A stretch of DNA of 64,000 bases. Origin: Tritrichomonas musculus (lineage: Eukaryota > Parabasalia > Tritrichomonadida > Tritrichomonadidae). Of this stretch, positions 27,969 through 38,300 are shown in pieces. The position numbers were made by a program, and so were the translations under genes. Below the pieces are notes generated by a model. The model had not been told where the DNA came from, made no database searches, and saw nothing but the letters and a program-made list of their open reading frames with translations. Each line of letters begins with the position of its first letter. Positions within the stretch are counted from its first letter, which is position 1. The stretch lies in contig JAPFFF010000001.1 of the NCBI GenBank assembly GCA_039105265.1, positions 5,084,001 through 5,148,000 on the forward strand. Direction: 5' to 3'.

Positions 27969-29127
27969 GGTAGCTTATGAGGAAAAAGGTAGCTTATGAA
28001 GAATGAGGTAGCTTATGAGGAAAAAGGTAGCTTATGAGGAAAAAGGTAGCTTATGAGGAAAAAGGTAGCTTATGAGGAAAAAGGTAGCTTATGAGGAAAA
28101 AGGTAGCTTATGAGGAAAAAGGTAGCTTATGAGGAAAAAGGTAGCTTATGAAGAATGAGGTAGCTTATGAGGAAAAAGGTAGCTTATGAGGAAAAAGGTA
28201 GCTTATGAGGAAAAAGGTAGCTTATGAGGAAAAAGGTAGCTTATGAGGAAAAAGGTAGCTTATGAGGAAAAAGGTAGCTTATGAGGAAAAAGGTAGCTTA
28301 TGAGGAAAAAGGTAGCTTATGAGGAAAAAGGTAGCTTATGAGGAAAAAGGTAGCTTATGAGGAAAAAGGTAGCTTATGAGGAAAAAGGTAGCTTATGAGG
28401 AAAAAGGTAGCTTATGAGGAAAAAGGTAGCTTATGAGGAAAAAGGTAGCTTATGAAGAATGAGGTAGCTTATGAGGAAAAAGGTAGCTTATGAGGAAAAA
28501 GGTAGCTTATGAGGAAAAAGGTAGCTTATGAGGAAAAAGGTAGCTTATGAGGAAAAAGGTAGCTTATGAGGAAAAAGGTAGCTTATGAGGAAAAAGGTAG
28601 CTTATGAGGAAAAAGGTAGCTTATGAGGAAAAAGGTAGCTTATGAGGAAAAAGGTAGCTTATGAGGAAAAAGGTAGCTTATGAGGAAAAAGGTAGCTTAT
28701 GAGGAAAAAGGTAGCTTATGAAGAATGAGGTAGCTTATGAGGAAAAAGGTAGCTTATGAGGAAAAAGGTAGCTTATGAGGAAAAAGGTAGCTTATGAGGA
28801 AAAAGGTAGCTTATGAGGAAAAAGGTAGCTTATGAGGAAAAAGGTAGCTTATGAGGAAAAAGGTAGCTTATGAGGAAAAAGGTAGCTTATGAAGAATGAG
28901 GTAGCTTATGAGGAAAAAGGTAGCTTATGAGGAAAAAGGTAGCTTATGAGGAAAAAGGTAGCTTATGAGGAAAAAGGTAGCTTATGAGGAAAAAGGTAGC
29001 TTATGAGGAAAAAGGTAGCTTATGAGGAAAAAGGTAGCTTATGAGGAAAAAGGTAGCTTATGAGGAAAAAGGTAGCTTATGAGGAAAAAGGTAGCTTATG
29101 AGGAAAAAGGTAGCTTATGAGGAAAAA
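27950..29127 (+). repeat. 19-bp minisatellite, 62 copies
   Basis: 1178 bp made of exactly 62 units of GGTAGCTTATGAGGAAAAA. A variant ending GAAGAATGA appears in six units at about 27950, 27988, 28140, 28444, 28710 and 28881. The period is not a multiple of three, so the array is not a continuous coding repeat. The founding unit appears to be the 3' end of the gene at 27690. Non-coding filler between two convergent genes. Confidence 0.95.
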
Positions 29128-29155
29128 CATGTAGTTAAAAAAACTTTTTTTTTAG

Positions 29156-29581
29156 TTATTCATTTTTCTTGTAGTACATTGTGATGAACTTCTTGTTTCT
29201 TTTCACTTTCTTATGTGTAAAGTGTCTCTTTGTTCCATCGAGATGCCCGAAACCAAGTCGAGTAATAGATAGTTCATGACCAAAGAACATGTTGTACAAG
29301 TTAACAATGTCTCTTGCAGGATAACAATCTTTTTCGAGGCTGTCAAACCATTCATCATACCTCTTTTTTTGTTTTGCTCGAAGTCGATGTGCATTATTTT
29401 CAAGAGCATGAGCATAATTTTCACACATCGTTCTTAAATTTGATGTATCATCTTCAACTTTTAGTTGAGATATTTTTTTCGACATGTTTATATTAATTTT
29501 GTAGTCGAATGAATCATGATCTTTAGGAGGTGTTTGTTTTTGTAAAATATCTTCTATTTTATCTTCTTCTTCATTCATCAT
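29156..29581 (-). CDS. Polinton protein of unknown function
   Basis: 141 residues. Acidic N-terminus, then a helical segment (YAHALENNAHRLRAKQKKRY), then a basic C-terminus (THKKVKRNKKFITMYYKK) that could bind nucleic acid. No recognised family. Convergent with the small basic gene across the minisatellite. Confidence 0.5.
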   Translation of the reverse strand: MMNEEEDKIEDILQKQTPPKDHDSFDYKININMSKKISQLKVEDDTSNLRTMCENYAHALENNAHRLRAKQKKRYDEWFDSLEKDCYPARDIVNLYNMFFGHELSITRLGFGHLDGTKRHFTHKKVKRNKKFITMYYKKNE

Positions 29582-29771
29582 TAATAAAATAATAGTGATA
29601 TTAATAAATATATTTTTTTAAAATTTCAATATATTTTATTTTTTTTAATTCAATTTTTGAATTTTTATAGTTAATGTAACTTTTTCAAAGAAAAATATCT
29701 ACCTTCGAGTTTTTCTACGAAATTTAAAATTTAGTGATATCAACTAGAAAATAGATCATTTTTATACTTGT

Positions 29772-31270
29772 ATGTCATACAACTACAGCTCAGACAGCGA
29801 TGTTAGTCTATTTGACTCGATCGAGCAATCGGGTCAACAAGCTCCACCATCAGATCCGCCATCAGCTCCACCCACAGAAATTTGGCTCAAGAACATGACC
29901 CCAGAACAACTCGAATCCATGCGACAGTACATCATGAAGCAACAAGAAGAAGCAGCAAGAAGGAAGAAGCAACAAGAAGAAGAAGCAGCTAGATTGAAGA
30001 AGAAGCAAGAAGAAGAAGAAGCAGCAAGATTGAAGAAGCAGCAAGAAGGAAGAAGCAACAAGAAGAAGAAGCAGCTAGATTGAAGAAGAAGCAAGAAGAA
30101 GAAGAAGCAGCAAGATTGAAGAAGCAGCAAGAAGAAGAAGAAGCAGCTAGATTGAAGAAGCAGCAAGAAGAAGAAGCAAGAAGGAAGAAGAAGCAAGAAG
30201 AAGAAGCATTAGCAAGATTGAAGCAAGAAGACGATGCAAGAAGGAAGAATCCATATGTTCCATATGTTCCAATTTCCAATAAAGTCTTTCCACCACCTCG
30301 CTCATATAATATAATACAAGTTCCTCCACCTCCTCCACCTCCTTCTAATCAACAAATACCACCACCTCCAAGAGTTCTCGCTAGACCATCTGCATTTGTC
30401 GAGAATCAAAAACTCGGTTCCAATCCAAAAGAAGAAACAAAGATAGAAGGAGAAGAAGAAGAAGTTGATCATGAACAAGAACCATCACCAGCTCGCAAAG
30501 AACCATATAAGCCACCGAAAAGTGTTCATGAAATGAAATCCAATAGTGATTATAAGGAGGATAATGTTCGTCCATTCGACTTTCGAGAAGAAATGGAACA
30601 ATTAATAGAAGAAAATGAAAACTTGAAAGAACGATTAACGAAGTTGGAGGAGAAAATGACTGGTGTAGAATTTCACATTGAAGACATCAATCACAATGCT
30701 GAAGAACTCAGGAAAGACATTGATAATAACGACGAATACGCACTCGAGCTGATGAAATTGGAACTTACTCCAAAAAAGGTGGCGAAGTACATTAACAAAA
30801 TTCACGATCTAAAGAAGGACGTGTCAGATCTCAAAAATGCTCAACAAGCTGGTCCTCCAACAGATGATGCATTTGCTGAAAAGTTGGCAAGATCGAGATT
30901 GATGATGGTAGAAGCTGATTATCTTCGAAACATGTTGGAAGCTGTTGAATCATATGACAAGAAAAAAGCACCAGATCAGACGAGCGTGTTCAAGTCCTAT
31001 GGATGGAAGTTGTCCAATTGCGTTTATCATCTTCGACAATACTTATCACAAGAAGAGAAAGAGAAGTTGGACAAAGCATGCAGCTTCGAGAGAAGTGGAA
31101 GGAAGCAATCACCGAAGCAAGTGCTGAAAGCTATGAGGCAATGGGGTGAATCAATGGAGAAGAACGAAATTCAACGGAACTCTGAATCGAAGGTGAAAGG
31201 AAATGAGTTCCAATATCATTTTCCACATCTCGATGATAATGTCGTTGATGATGATGATTACCCCCAATAA
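29772..31270 (+). CDS. Lys/Glu/Ala-rich coiled-coil Polinton protein region
   Basis: A coding region of about 1.5 kb treated as one part. The N-terminus is Ser/Pro-rich; then comes a long, repetitive stretch of QQEEEAARLKK-type heptads coded by AAGAAGAAG-rich DNA; then a Pro-rich stretch (PPPPPPSNQ); then a C-terminal helical domain (EEMEQLIEENENLKERLTKL). It looks like a long rod protein, perhaps a virion core or fibre component. About one break is present in this region, probably linked to the repetitive DNA. No family recognised. Confidence 0.55.
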
Positions 31271-31346
31271 GATAGGTCATAACTAAAAAAAAATAATTTT
31301 TTTAACTTTTTCTTTGTTTTTATTTTTATCGTTTCACTTTTATTTT

Positions 31347-34300
31347 ATGTTAAACATGAACAAGGACATTGAAGATAATTTTTTAGATGCTATTGGAGAT
31401 GTCTATGCTGATACAAAATCACAGTTTCGTCGTGAATATAATCGACGTGCAAAACAATACCAAAAGAAAGACAAATTTAAAGAAGAAATGAGGAAGCTCA
31501 TGATTCCTGCAGGACAAGGTATTGGTTTTGCTACAGACATCAATCAAGATGAAGATAAGAGGTACGCATTTACGGAAGCATTACGACAGATACATAAAAA
31601 GAAAAATGTTGGAAGACCTATTGTTAAAGCAATTGCACTTGATGGAACTTATAAGTACTTCACACTCAGTGATAAGCACAACATCGAAAGTACATTAGGT
31701 CATATAACAGGAGAACTTGATTTAAGTGAAGACCAATCAGACACTAATCCATATATCTCAAACATGTTCATTCCAGTTCGATATGAGGTACAATTTATTG
31801 ACATGAACAAAACAAATGATGGTGTTCATTTTAGAACCAAGATGCAAGATATGGATACTCATGAAATCTATGATGATGAAGTCGAAATTGATGAAGACTA
31901 TCGAAATACACCAGAAGGTAGTTTTTTCCCATACATCAATCTATCACCTATAGACTTATCTACATACCAAATCTTTCATGAGGTAAGGAAAGAGAACTAC
32001 AGAGATAATTGTTTTGTATATGCTTGTATACAATCAGGTGTGTTCACTGATGATGAAATAGATGACTTACGATTTTTTGTTCAAACAAGAGCCATACCCA
32101 ATAACAAGATAGAAGAAGTAGCTAAAAAGTTCAAGTGCAATTTTAGTATCATTAGAATTGTTGAACAACCTGATAAATACAAGTATGAAACAAGAATCAA
32201 CACCAGAAAGAAAAAATGGTCTGTTGATTTTAAAAGAGAAGTTAACCTGATATTGTTCAAAGACCATTATATGCTCAACAGGAAAATACCTTGTACATTA
32301 TTCTACCTTCAACACTATGAAGAACTTGATAGAACATTTGCATATATGCCTTTTGACAAAAGATGTATGATAGCAAGATTGGAGAAAAATGGAAAGACTG
32401 TCAAAGACTATAAACATGAAGGAATCAAACCAATAACCTTTTTCCAAAAGATGTTTGAGTTACATCTATTTGAAGAAATCAAAGCATGCGAAATGGATAT
32501 TATCAACACAACTGAATATGAACATGTTAATGACTATGTAAGTCTCGAATATAATGCAGAACAGAGTACAAGACTCATTGAGAATAACAAGAAGAAACAA
32601 AATACATGGTCAAGGATTTATTATAGCGACTTCGAAACAAACTCTACAGTCAGTCCACATATACCATATCTCAATTGTACTATCTTTCGAGATGGTGCCA
32701 ACATACATAAAATATCTATTCAAGGTGAAGATTGTGGACAGAAGCTCTTGAATTATTTATGGAGTGGCTCATTAACATATTTTCACAACCTCAAGTATGA
32801 TGCATGTTTTTTCATTAACACACCTGGATGGGATACACAGATAACAGAACGAAGTGGAACTGTGTTGCAAATCATCATGACATTATTCGAAGAAGGTACA
32901 AGGAAAGTCAAAAAGAGATTAACATTCAGGAACTCATACAGTATAATACCACAAGCATTAAGTAAATTTGCTACAATGTTCAACCTCAATGTTCACAAGG
33001 AAGTCATGGCATATAAGCTATATACACAAGAGAACATTCAAAGAAGAATTGTTGATGCTACTGAGTTCCAACAGCAATACATCGATGAAAATGCAGATAA
33101 GTTATCGAAAGCACAACTTGATGCAAACTGCAAGCAGATTATCGAAAATGCAAAAATCGCAAATTGCTATAATGATGGCAAAATCGACATCATTAAATAT
33201 GCCATCTTCTATTGTTTCAAGGACTGTATTGTTTTGATGAAGGGAATGGAAAAATTTAATGAAGACCTGAAAGCAGTCTTTAAAGAAACAAAGACAGATA
33301 TGTATGGTGTTCATGATTTTATATCTATAAGTGCTATTGGATACTGCTTTGCCAAGAAATATGGTTGCTTTGATGGATGTTATGAACTATCAGGTAAGTG
33401 TCAAGACTTCATACAACGATGTGTCTCTGGTGGAAGAACAATGACAGCAGGTAATGAAAAGCAATACATCGAAGGAAAGATACAAGACTTTGATGCAGTT
33501 AGCTTATATCCATCTGCAATGTATGTTATGGATGGTATACCATTAGGAAGACCTAAAGTAATACCACAAGGTACAACACATGAACAACTTATGCAATATG
33601 ATACATTCTTTATCGAAGTCAACATCAAGAAACTCGAATGTAAATCAAAAGAGCCATATAAATTTGGACAAGTATTTACAAGGAATGAAGCAGGTAGTAA
33701 AATATTCGGCAATTTCCTTGTTGACCATTATTATATCGATAAAGTAGGTCTCATGGACTTGTTCGAATTTTATGATGTTGAATATGAGTTAATACGTGGC
33801 TATTACTTTGATGAAGGATTTAACAAGAAAATCAATGAGTTCATTGAGAAGCTCTTTAATCTCAGGGCAAGTTATAAAAAGCAAAAGAACCCTCTTGAAC
33901 AAACAATAAAGCTCCTCCTCAACTCTATATATGGCAAGTCAATATTGAAAGCAACAAAGACTGAAACCAAGACAGTACCAAAAAGCCAACTATACAAGTA
34001 CCTATGGAGGAACTACAACTTTATCAAGGAGGTTGTTGAAGATGCTAATATTGATAAGTGCTATGTCAAGAAGTTGAAACCAATTAATGACCATTTCAAC
34101 CTACCTCAATTTGGTGCAAGCGTTCTCTCTTGGAGTAAGCACTTAATGAACAGGGTTATGGCTACAGCTGAGCAAGCAGGTATACCTATCTTTTATCAAG
34201 ATACTGATAGTATGCATGTACTTGAAAAAGATGTACCAAGGATAGCTGACTTATTTCAGTTCAAGTATCATCAACCTCTTATTGGAAAAAATATGTGTCA

Positions 34301-34631
34301 GTTTCATAATGACTTTGATGAGTTCGAAGGTAGTCAAGGGGAAATACACTCAAGAAAACTCATTGCACTTGGTAAAAAGAGTTACCTCGATATCTTGGTT
34401 GATGAACAAGGAAATGAAGGATATCATATTAGACTCAAAGGAATTCCAAAACAAGTTATTCTCAACAAGTGCAAAAGGATGGATATCTCAGTTGAAGAGC
34501 TTTTTGAAAGAATGCATGAAGGAGAAAGTATGACATTTGATTTGTTGGATGGTTCGAATGCATTCAGGAAGTCAAAGACATTTCAACAAACCAACTTACC
34601 TAAATTTGCACGTACTCTTAGGTTTACTTAG
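31347..34631 (+). CDS. Protein-primed family B DNA polymerase (pPolB)
   Basis: About 1094 residues from the ATG at 31347. Polymerase motifs: A at FDAVSLYPSAM, B at LLLNSIYGKS and C at YQDTDSMHV. Exonuclease motifs: YYSDFETN, TYFHNLKYDACF and CFKDCIVL. These are in the right order for the protein-primed B family used by Polintons, adenoviruses and phi29-type phages. Upstream (about residues 215-310) is a Cys/His pair in the contexts RDNCFVYACIQSG and LFKDHYMLNRKI, which resembles the OTU-like or related papain-fold domain attached to many element-encoded polymerases. It replicates the element using a protein primer. Looks whole. Confidence 0.95.
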   Translation: MLNMNKDIEDNFLDAIGDVYADTKSQFRREYNRRAKQYQKKDKFKEEMRKLMIPAGQGIGFATDINQDEDKRYAFTEALRQIHKKKNVGRPIVKAIALDGTYKYFTLSDKHNIESTLGHITGELDLSEDQSDTNPYISNMFIPVRYEVQFIDMNKTNDGVHFRTKMQDMDTHEIYDDEVEIDEDYRNTPEGSFFPYINLSPIDLSTYQIFHEVRKENYRDNCFVYACIQSGVFTDDEIDDLRFFVQTRAIPNNKIEEVAKKFKCNFSIIRIVEQPDKYKYETRINTRKKKWSVDFKREVNLILFKDHYMLNRKIPCTLFYLQHYEELDRTFAYMPFDKRCMIARLEKNGKTVKDYKHEGIKPITFFQKMFELHLFEEIKACEMDIINTTEYEHVNDYVSLEYNAEQSTRLIENNKKKQNTWSRIYYSDFETNSTVSPHIPYLNCTIFRDGANIHKISIQGEDCGQKLLNYLWSGSLTYFHNLKYDACFFINTPGWDTQITERSGTVLQIIMTLFEEGTRKVKKRLTFRNSYSIIPQALSKFATMFNLNVHKEVMAYKLYTQENIQRRIVDATEFQQQYIDENADKLSKAQLDANCKQIIENAKIANCYNDGKIDIIKYAIFYCFKDCIVLMKGMEKFNEDLKAVFKETKTDMYGVHDFISISAIGYCFAKKYGCFDGCYELSGKCQDFIQRCVSGGRTMTAGNEKQYIEGKIQDFDAVSLYPSAMYVMDGIPLGRPKVIPQGTTHEQLMQYDTFFIEVNIKKLECKSKEPYKFGQVFTRNEAGSKIFGNFLVDHYYIDKVGLMDLFEFYDVEYELIRGYYFDEGFNKKINEFIEKLFNLRASYKKQKNPLEQTIKLLLNSIYGKSILKATKTETKTVPKSQLYKYLWRNYNFIKEVVEDANIDKCYVKKLKPINDHFNLPQFGASVLSWSKHLMNRVMATAEQAGIPIFYQDTDSMHVLEKDVPRIADLFQFKYHQPLIGKNMCQFHNDFDEFEGSQGEIHSRKLIALGKKSYLDILVDEQGNEGYHIRLKGIPKQVILNKCKRMDISVEELFERMHEGESMTFDLLDGSNAFRKSKTFQQTNLPKFARTLRFT

Positions 34632-35364
34632 TTATAACATCATTGATATCAGTCGAGTTAGATGGTTTAATTTTGATAGTTATGAACAAAGGACTTTTTA
34701 ACAATATCGGCTGGTATTGAAAATCTACTAAACTTAATTCTAAAAACTTTAATGAATCTGTAAATGTTTTTATTTTTAAAGGCTTACCTTCAGTCTCGAA
34801 ATCATAGATAAGTGGTTTCTTATCTACAGTGAAGGTATTTATTGTACCAATAACTGAAGGTGTATATTGTTGTTCACCTATATTCGAGTATATGGCATTA
34901 CCTTGTAGAGATACTAGATACAACTTAGTATGATTTAATATTGGTATATCTTTTATTATATAGGTTGTATTAGCAGGTAACTCTAAAGGCAATGGAGTAT
35001 TATAAAGACCAGTTACTAATGCAGCTCGATGAGTTAAAGACGTAATGGTAGTCTTCATTGTGGTTTTTATTTGGAATGTTCTTGTTTCTTGTTTATACTC
35101 CCATTGAAACCAAGACATTAAATTTAATACCGATTGTAATTCTTTGATTGTATAAGAAAATTTAGGAGTTCGAAAATAGGCTTTAATAGGTACTGAATCA
35201 CTTGACATCTCAATATAATCTTCATCATTGGTTAACAGAATATTACTCAAGGTGCTTAATGAAGATACATAATACTTGACATATTTACACTTCCAAGGTA
35301 TATCTAAATTAACTGATACCTTATTATATTCATCTGCATTTGTGCTTTGTACTGATACTAGCAT
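34624..35364 (-). CDS. Candidate minor capsid (penton-like) protein
   Basis: 246 residues on the minus strand, from an ATG in AATAAAATG. Strand-rich with a C-terminal section SLVDFQYQPILLKSPLFITI that fits the last strands of a jelly roll. Size matches the Polinton penton-like protein (PY), and no other gene here fits that role better. Overlaps the polymerase 3' end by 8 bp and shares a 16-bp divergent start region with the giant fibre-like gene. The call is by size, pattern and elimination. Confidence 0.5.
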   Translation of the reverse strand: MLVSVQSTNADEYNKVSVNLDIPWKCKYVKYYVSSLSTLSNILLTNDEDYIEMSSDSVPIKAYFRTPKFSYTIKELQSVLNLMSWFQWEYKQETRTFQIKTTMKTTITSLTHRAALVTGLYNTPLPLELPANTTYIIKDIPILNHTKLYLVSLQGNAIYSNIGEQQYTPSVIGTINTFTVDKKPLIYDFETEGKPLKIKTFTDSLKFLELSLVDFQYQPILLKSPLFITIKIKPSNSTDINDVITK

Positions 35365-35380
35365 TTTATTATATCCTAAA
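35365..35380. promoter_or_regulatory. Divergent start region of 16 bp with mirrored TAAAATG
   Basis: The starts at 35364 (minus) and 35381 (plus) face away from each other across only 16 bp. Each start codon is in the context TAAAATG, so the sequence reads CATTTTATTATATCCTAAAATG. Any promoter elements for both genes must lie within this gap or inside the opposite gene. Confidence 0.5.
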
Positions 35381-38300
35381 ATGTCAATTAAAGTTTATTC
35401 TTTGTTATCAGGAGAAACAGAGAAGCTAAAAGACAAAGACATAGAGATAAGTGTTAATGATGAAAACAACATCGATATCATAAGAGGTGGAGACCCTAAA
35501 GATTATCCAAAATTCAGTTGCTTATATAATAAGGAAGAGATAGACATAAAATTGGTTAGTGACTATCTGGATAAAAATGGGCTCGAGTCTTTTGGTGCTC
35601 TTAACATTATGGGAGGTAAAGGTATATATACATGGAATACTGATGGTACACTAACGACAAAAATACAATATTGTGCTAGTCTCAATAAACTATATGAAAG
35701 ATTAAGAGACAGTGCTAAAAATTTAGAAGTCTTTTTAACCAAAATGAGGGAAGATGTAGATTCTGGTATTGCACCCGGAGCTACCTTAAAATATTTCACT
35801 GGAGAGATAAGTGATAAAGATATAATAGAAGAAGAATATGATGTTAGTACATATAAGAAGTTAATAGAAGCATTAACAGCGAATCAAAAAGGTATGTTAG
35901 ATGTTATGAATTTAATGATTCAAAATATAGATGAAGTTAATAATGCAATTGTTCCAAGTATCGATTGGAATACATTAAAGGACTTAAAAATAATTGTCGA
36001 ACATGTAGATGAAACTACCAAAGCAATTACCTATGGAACAGATACAATAAAACCTAAAAACATGGAAACTATAATAAAAGAGTTAAGTACAAGTAATGAT
36101 AATATATCAAAGTGGATAAAAAATAATACTGTTGATTTTACTGAGATTGAACCCATTAAATATGTAGATTTAAAAGTTAATGAAACTACTAATGAAACTA
36201 TCTTTGATGTCAATGAGACAAAGATAAATAACATGAAAGACTTTGCTGAGAAAACAAATACAACAGCTGCTAATATTACTAAATGGATAGATGCATTAAA
36301 TGATCAAACCATAAGTTATGAGACTCTCTTGAACTTAACAGGTGGTAATACTTCCATGTGCCTAATTAATAAAACAACTGGTGAACCAGAAATACATGAG
36401 GTTAAAATAGAAATTGATGAAACACCTGAGCCAACTCCAGACCCTACACCTACACCTACGCCTACTCCAACTGAACCACCAAAAGAGTTAGTTAACAAAG
36501 AAGATATGGTTTATGTAATTCCTCCTATTGATGAATTAAAGAAACTCGAAGAATATACGATTCCAAAAATAATAGAACCAGAAGTACTCAAATTAACAGT
36601 ATCCAAGTTTTGGTTATATAGTAAAGAGACAATAGGATGGATAAAAGACTTATTGTATAATATCATTTCAACTACCCTATCTCTTGCTAAACAGCCTATT
36701 AAATTAACTTATAAAACAATTGCTTTTGCGACAAAAGAATTTATGAAGATTATATATAACTTATTTTATTTTATCTGGTATGGTATTGATAGTATTGTGG
36801 ATATTGCATATGAAGCTGTTAAAGATAAGGAAAAAGTGGGGGTAATCTTTTATATTGGAGGAGAAGATGCAGATGCTGACTTTAAGGATGTAGATTTGCA
36901 TCAGGTCATTGATGAGATAAAAGAATTGACACCAAGACTTAATAACAAAATTGATGAATTAAAGAATGAAGGAATTCGAATGATTAAAATAGCATATAGC
37001 TCATTTACATTATTTTGGAGCAACTTATGGCACTTCATAGTTGATTTTATCATGAACTACCCGAATTTAGTTAATAATATTATACAGATAGGCGGAAATT
37101 GGATAGATGCTCAATTTTGGCAATATATAGGAGGTTATTCTGATTTAATTCTGTATGTTTACGTAATACTTGTATATGCAATCGCTGGGGGTTTAGGCGT
37201 TGGGGCATTTTGTTTATGTGTAATTCTAATAGCTGCCCTTTTCGAACCAATAGGAAGAGGTGCCCAATGGATTGTAAATAAGATTACACGACATCCTCCT
37301 GCTCCTCATGCTCGTACACTTGAAGTTGATGATAATGACGTTGTTAATACTGATGATGAAAATAGCTTTGATATTGTTGACCCTGATGGAAATAAAATTG
37401 TAATTGAGATTGATGATGATATATTAGAAGTATTTCGAAATCAATATAACTCATTGGTCTCCAAATATCAAACAATCTATGATGTTGTTCCCTCTACTCC
37501 ATCAACTGACTCCAAGTATTTTACCTTGAAGGAATCAGACCAGTTATATTTATATAGACCATCTAAGACGTATGAAGAATCCAATTATTATTGTATGAGA
37601 TGGGATATAGATAAAGATTATGACATACCACAAAATTTAGTATTTAGATTCAAAGACTATCTATTTGGTCATAACTGGGAATTAACATGGGATGGTAAAA
37701 ATTGGACAGGAAATAATTGTCAAAACATGTGTACAGAAAAGATATCATACATGAACACAAATAACGGTGCGCCTGCTTTAACAATCAAACATAACGAAAG
37801 AATTGGGAGATGGATAAAAGGAACAATAAAGGAAGATTTAACTGATGATGATAATTATGCTCATATCTTGAAAGATTATCTTACCAATTGGAGGGTTGTT
37901 AAGAAAGATGGAACCATATTAAGTGAAGGAATAACTGCAACTTTTGATTCAAGTGGTTCAGGTACTTTTACTCAAGATGGATATAAATATGAACAAGCTA
38001 GAATGTATGTTGATGCACCAAGTGGATTAAATGCAGATGATGGATTATATGTTTATGCTGACCTAAATATTAATGGAAATATAACTGAATTAAAATGGGA
38101 TTGTCATCCTACTCATTGTATTAATTCAGGTGTTATGCATACCTATGGGTCAAATCCTTGTCTCGAATCATTTAATTATCATCGAGAAAAAAGGCATTCC
38201 ATTAAAATCATTGAAGGATTTAATCATAAGAACATTCGAATATATATAGAGAAAGAATTATTTGATTTTGATGTGAAAGTTAATCCATTCGATATAATTA

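Noticed and set aside
27950-29127. Possible CRISPR-like array
   Set aside because: Units are directly adjacent with no spacers, and the genome is eukaryotic. It is a minisatellite.
29834-30338. Minus-strand Leu/Ser/Phe-rich frames opposite the coiled-coil region
   Set aside because: They are the antisense of AAGAAG repeats and not genes.
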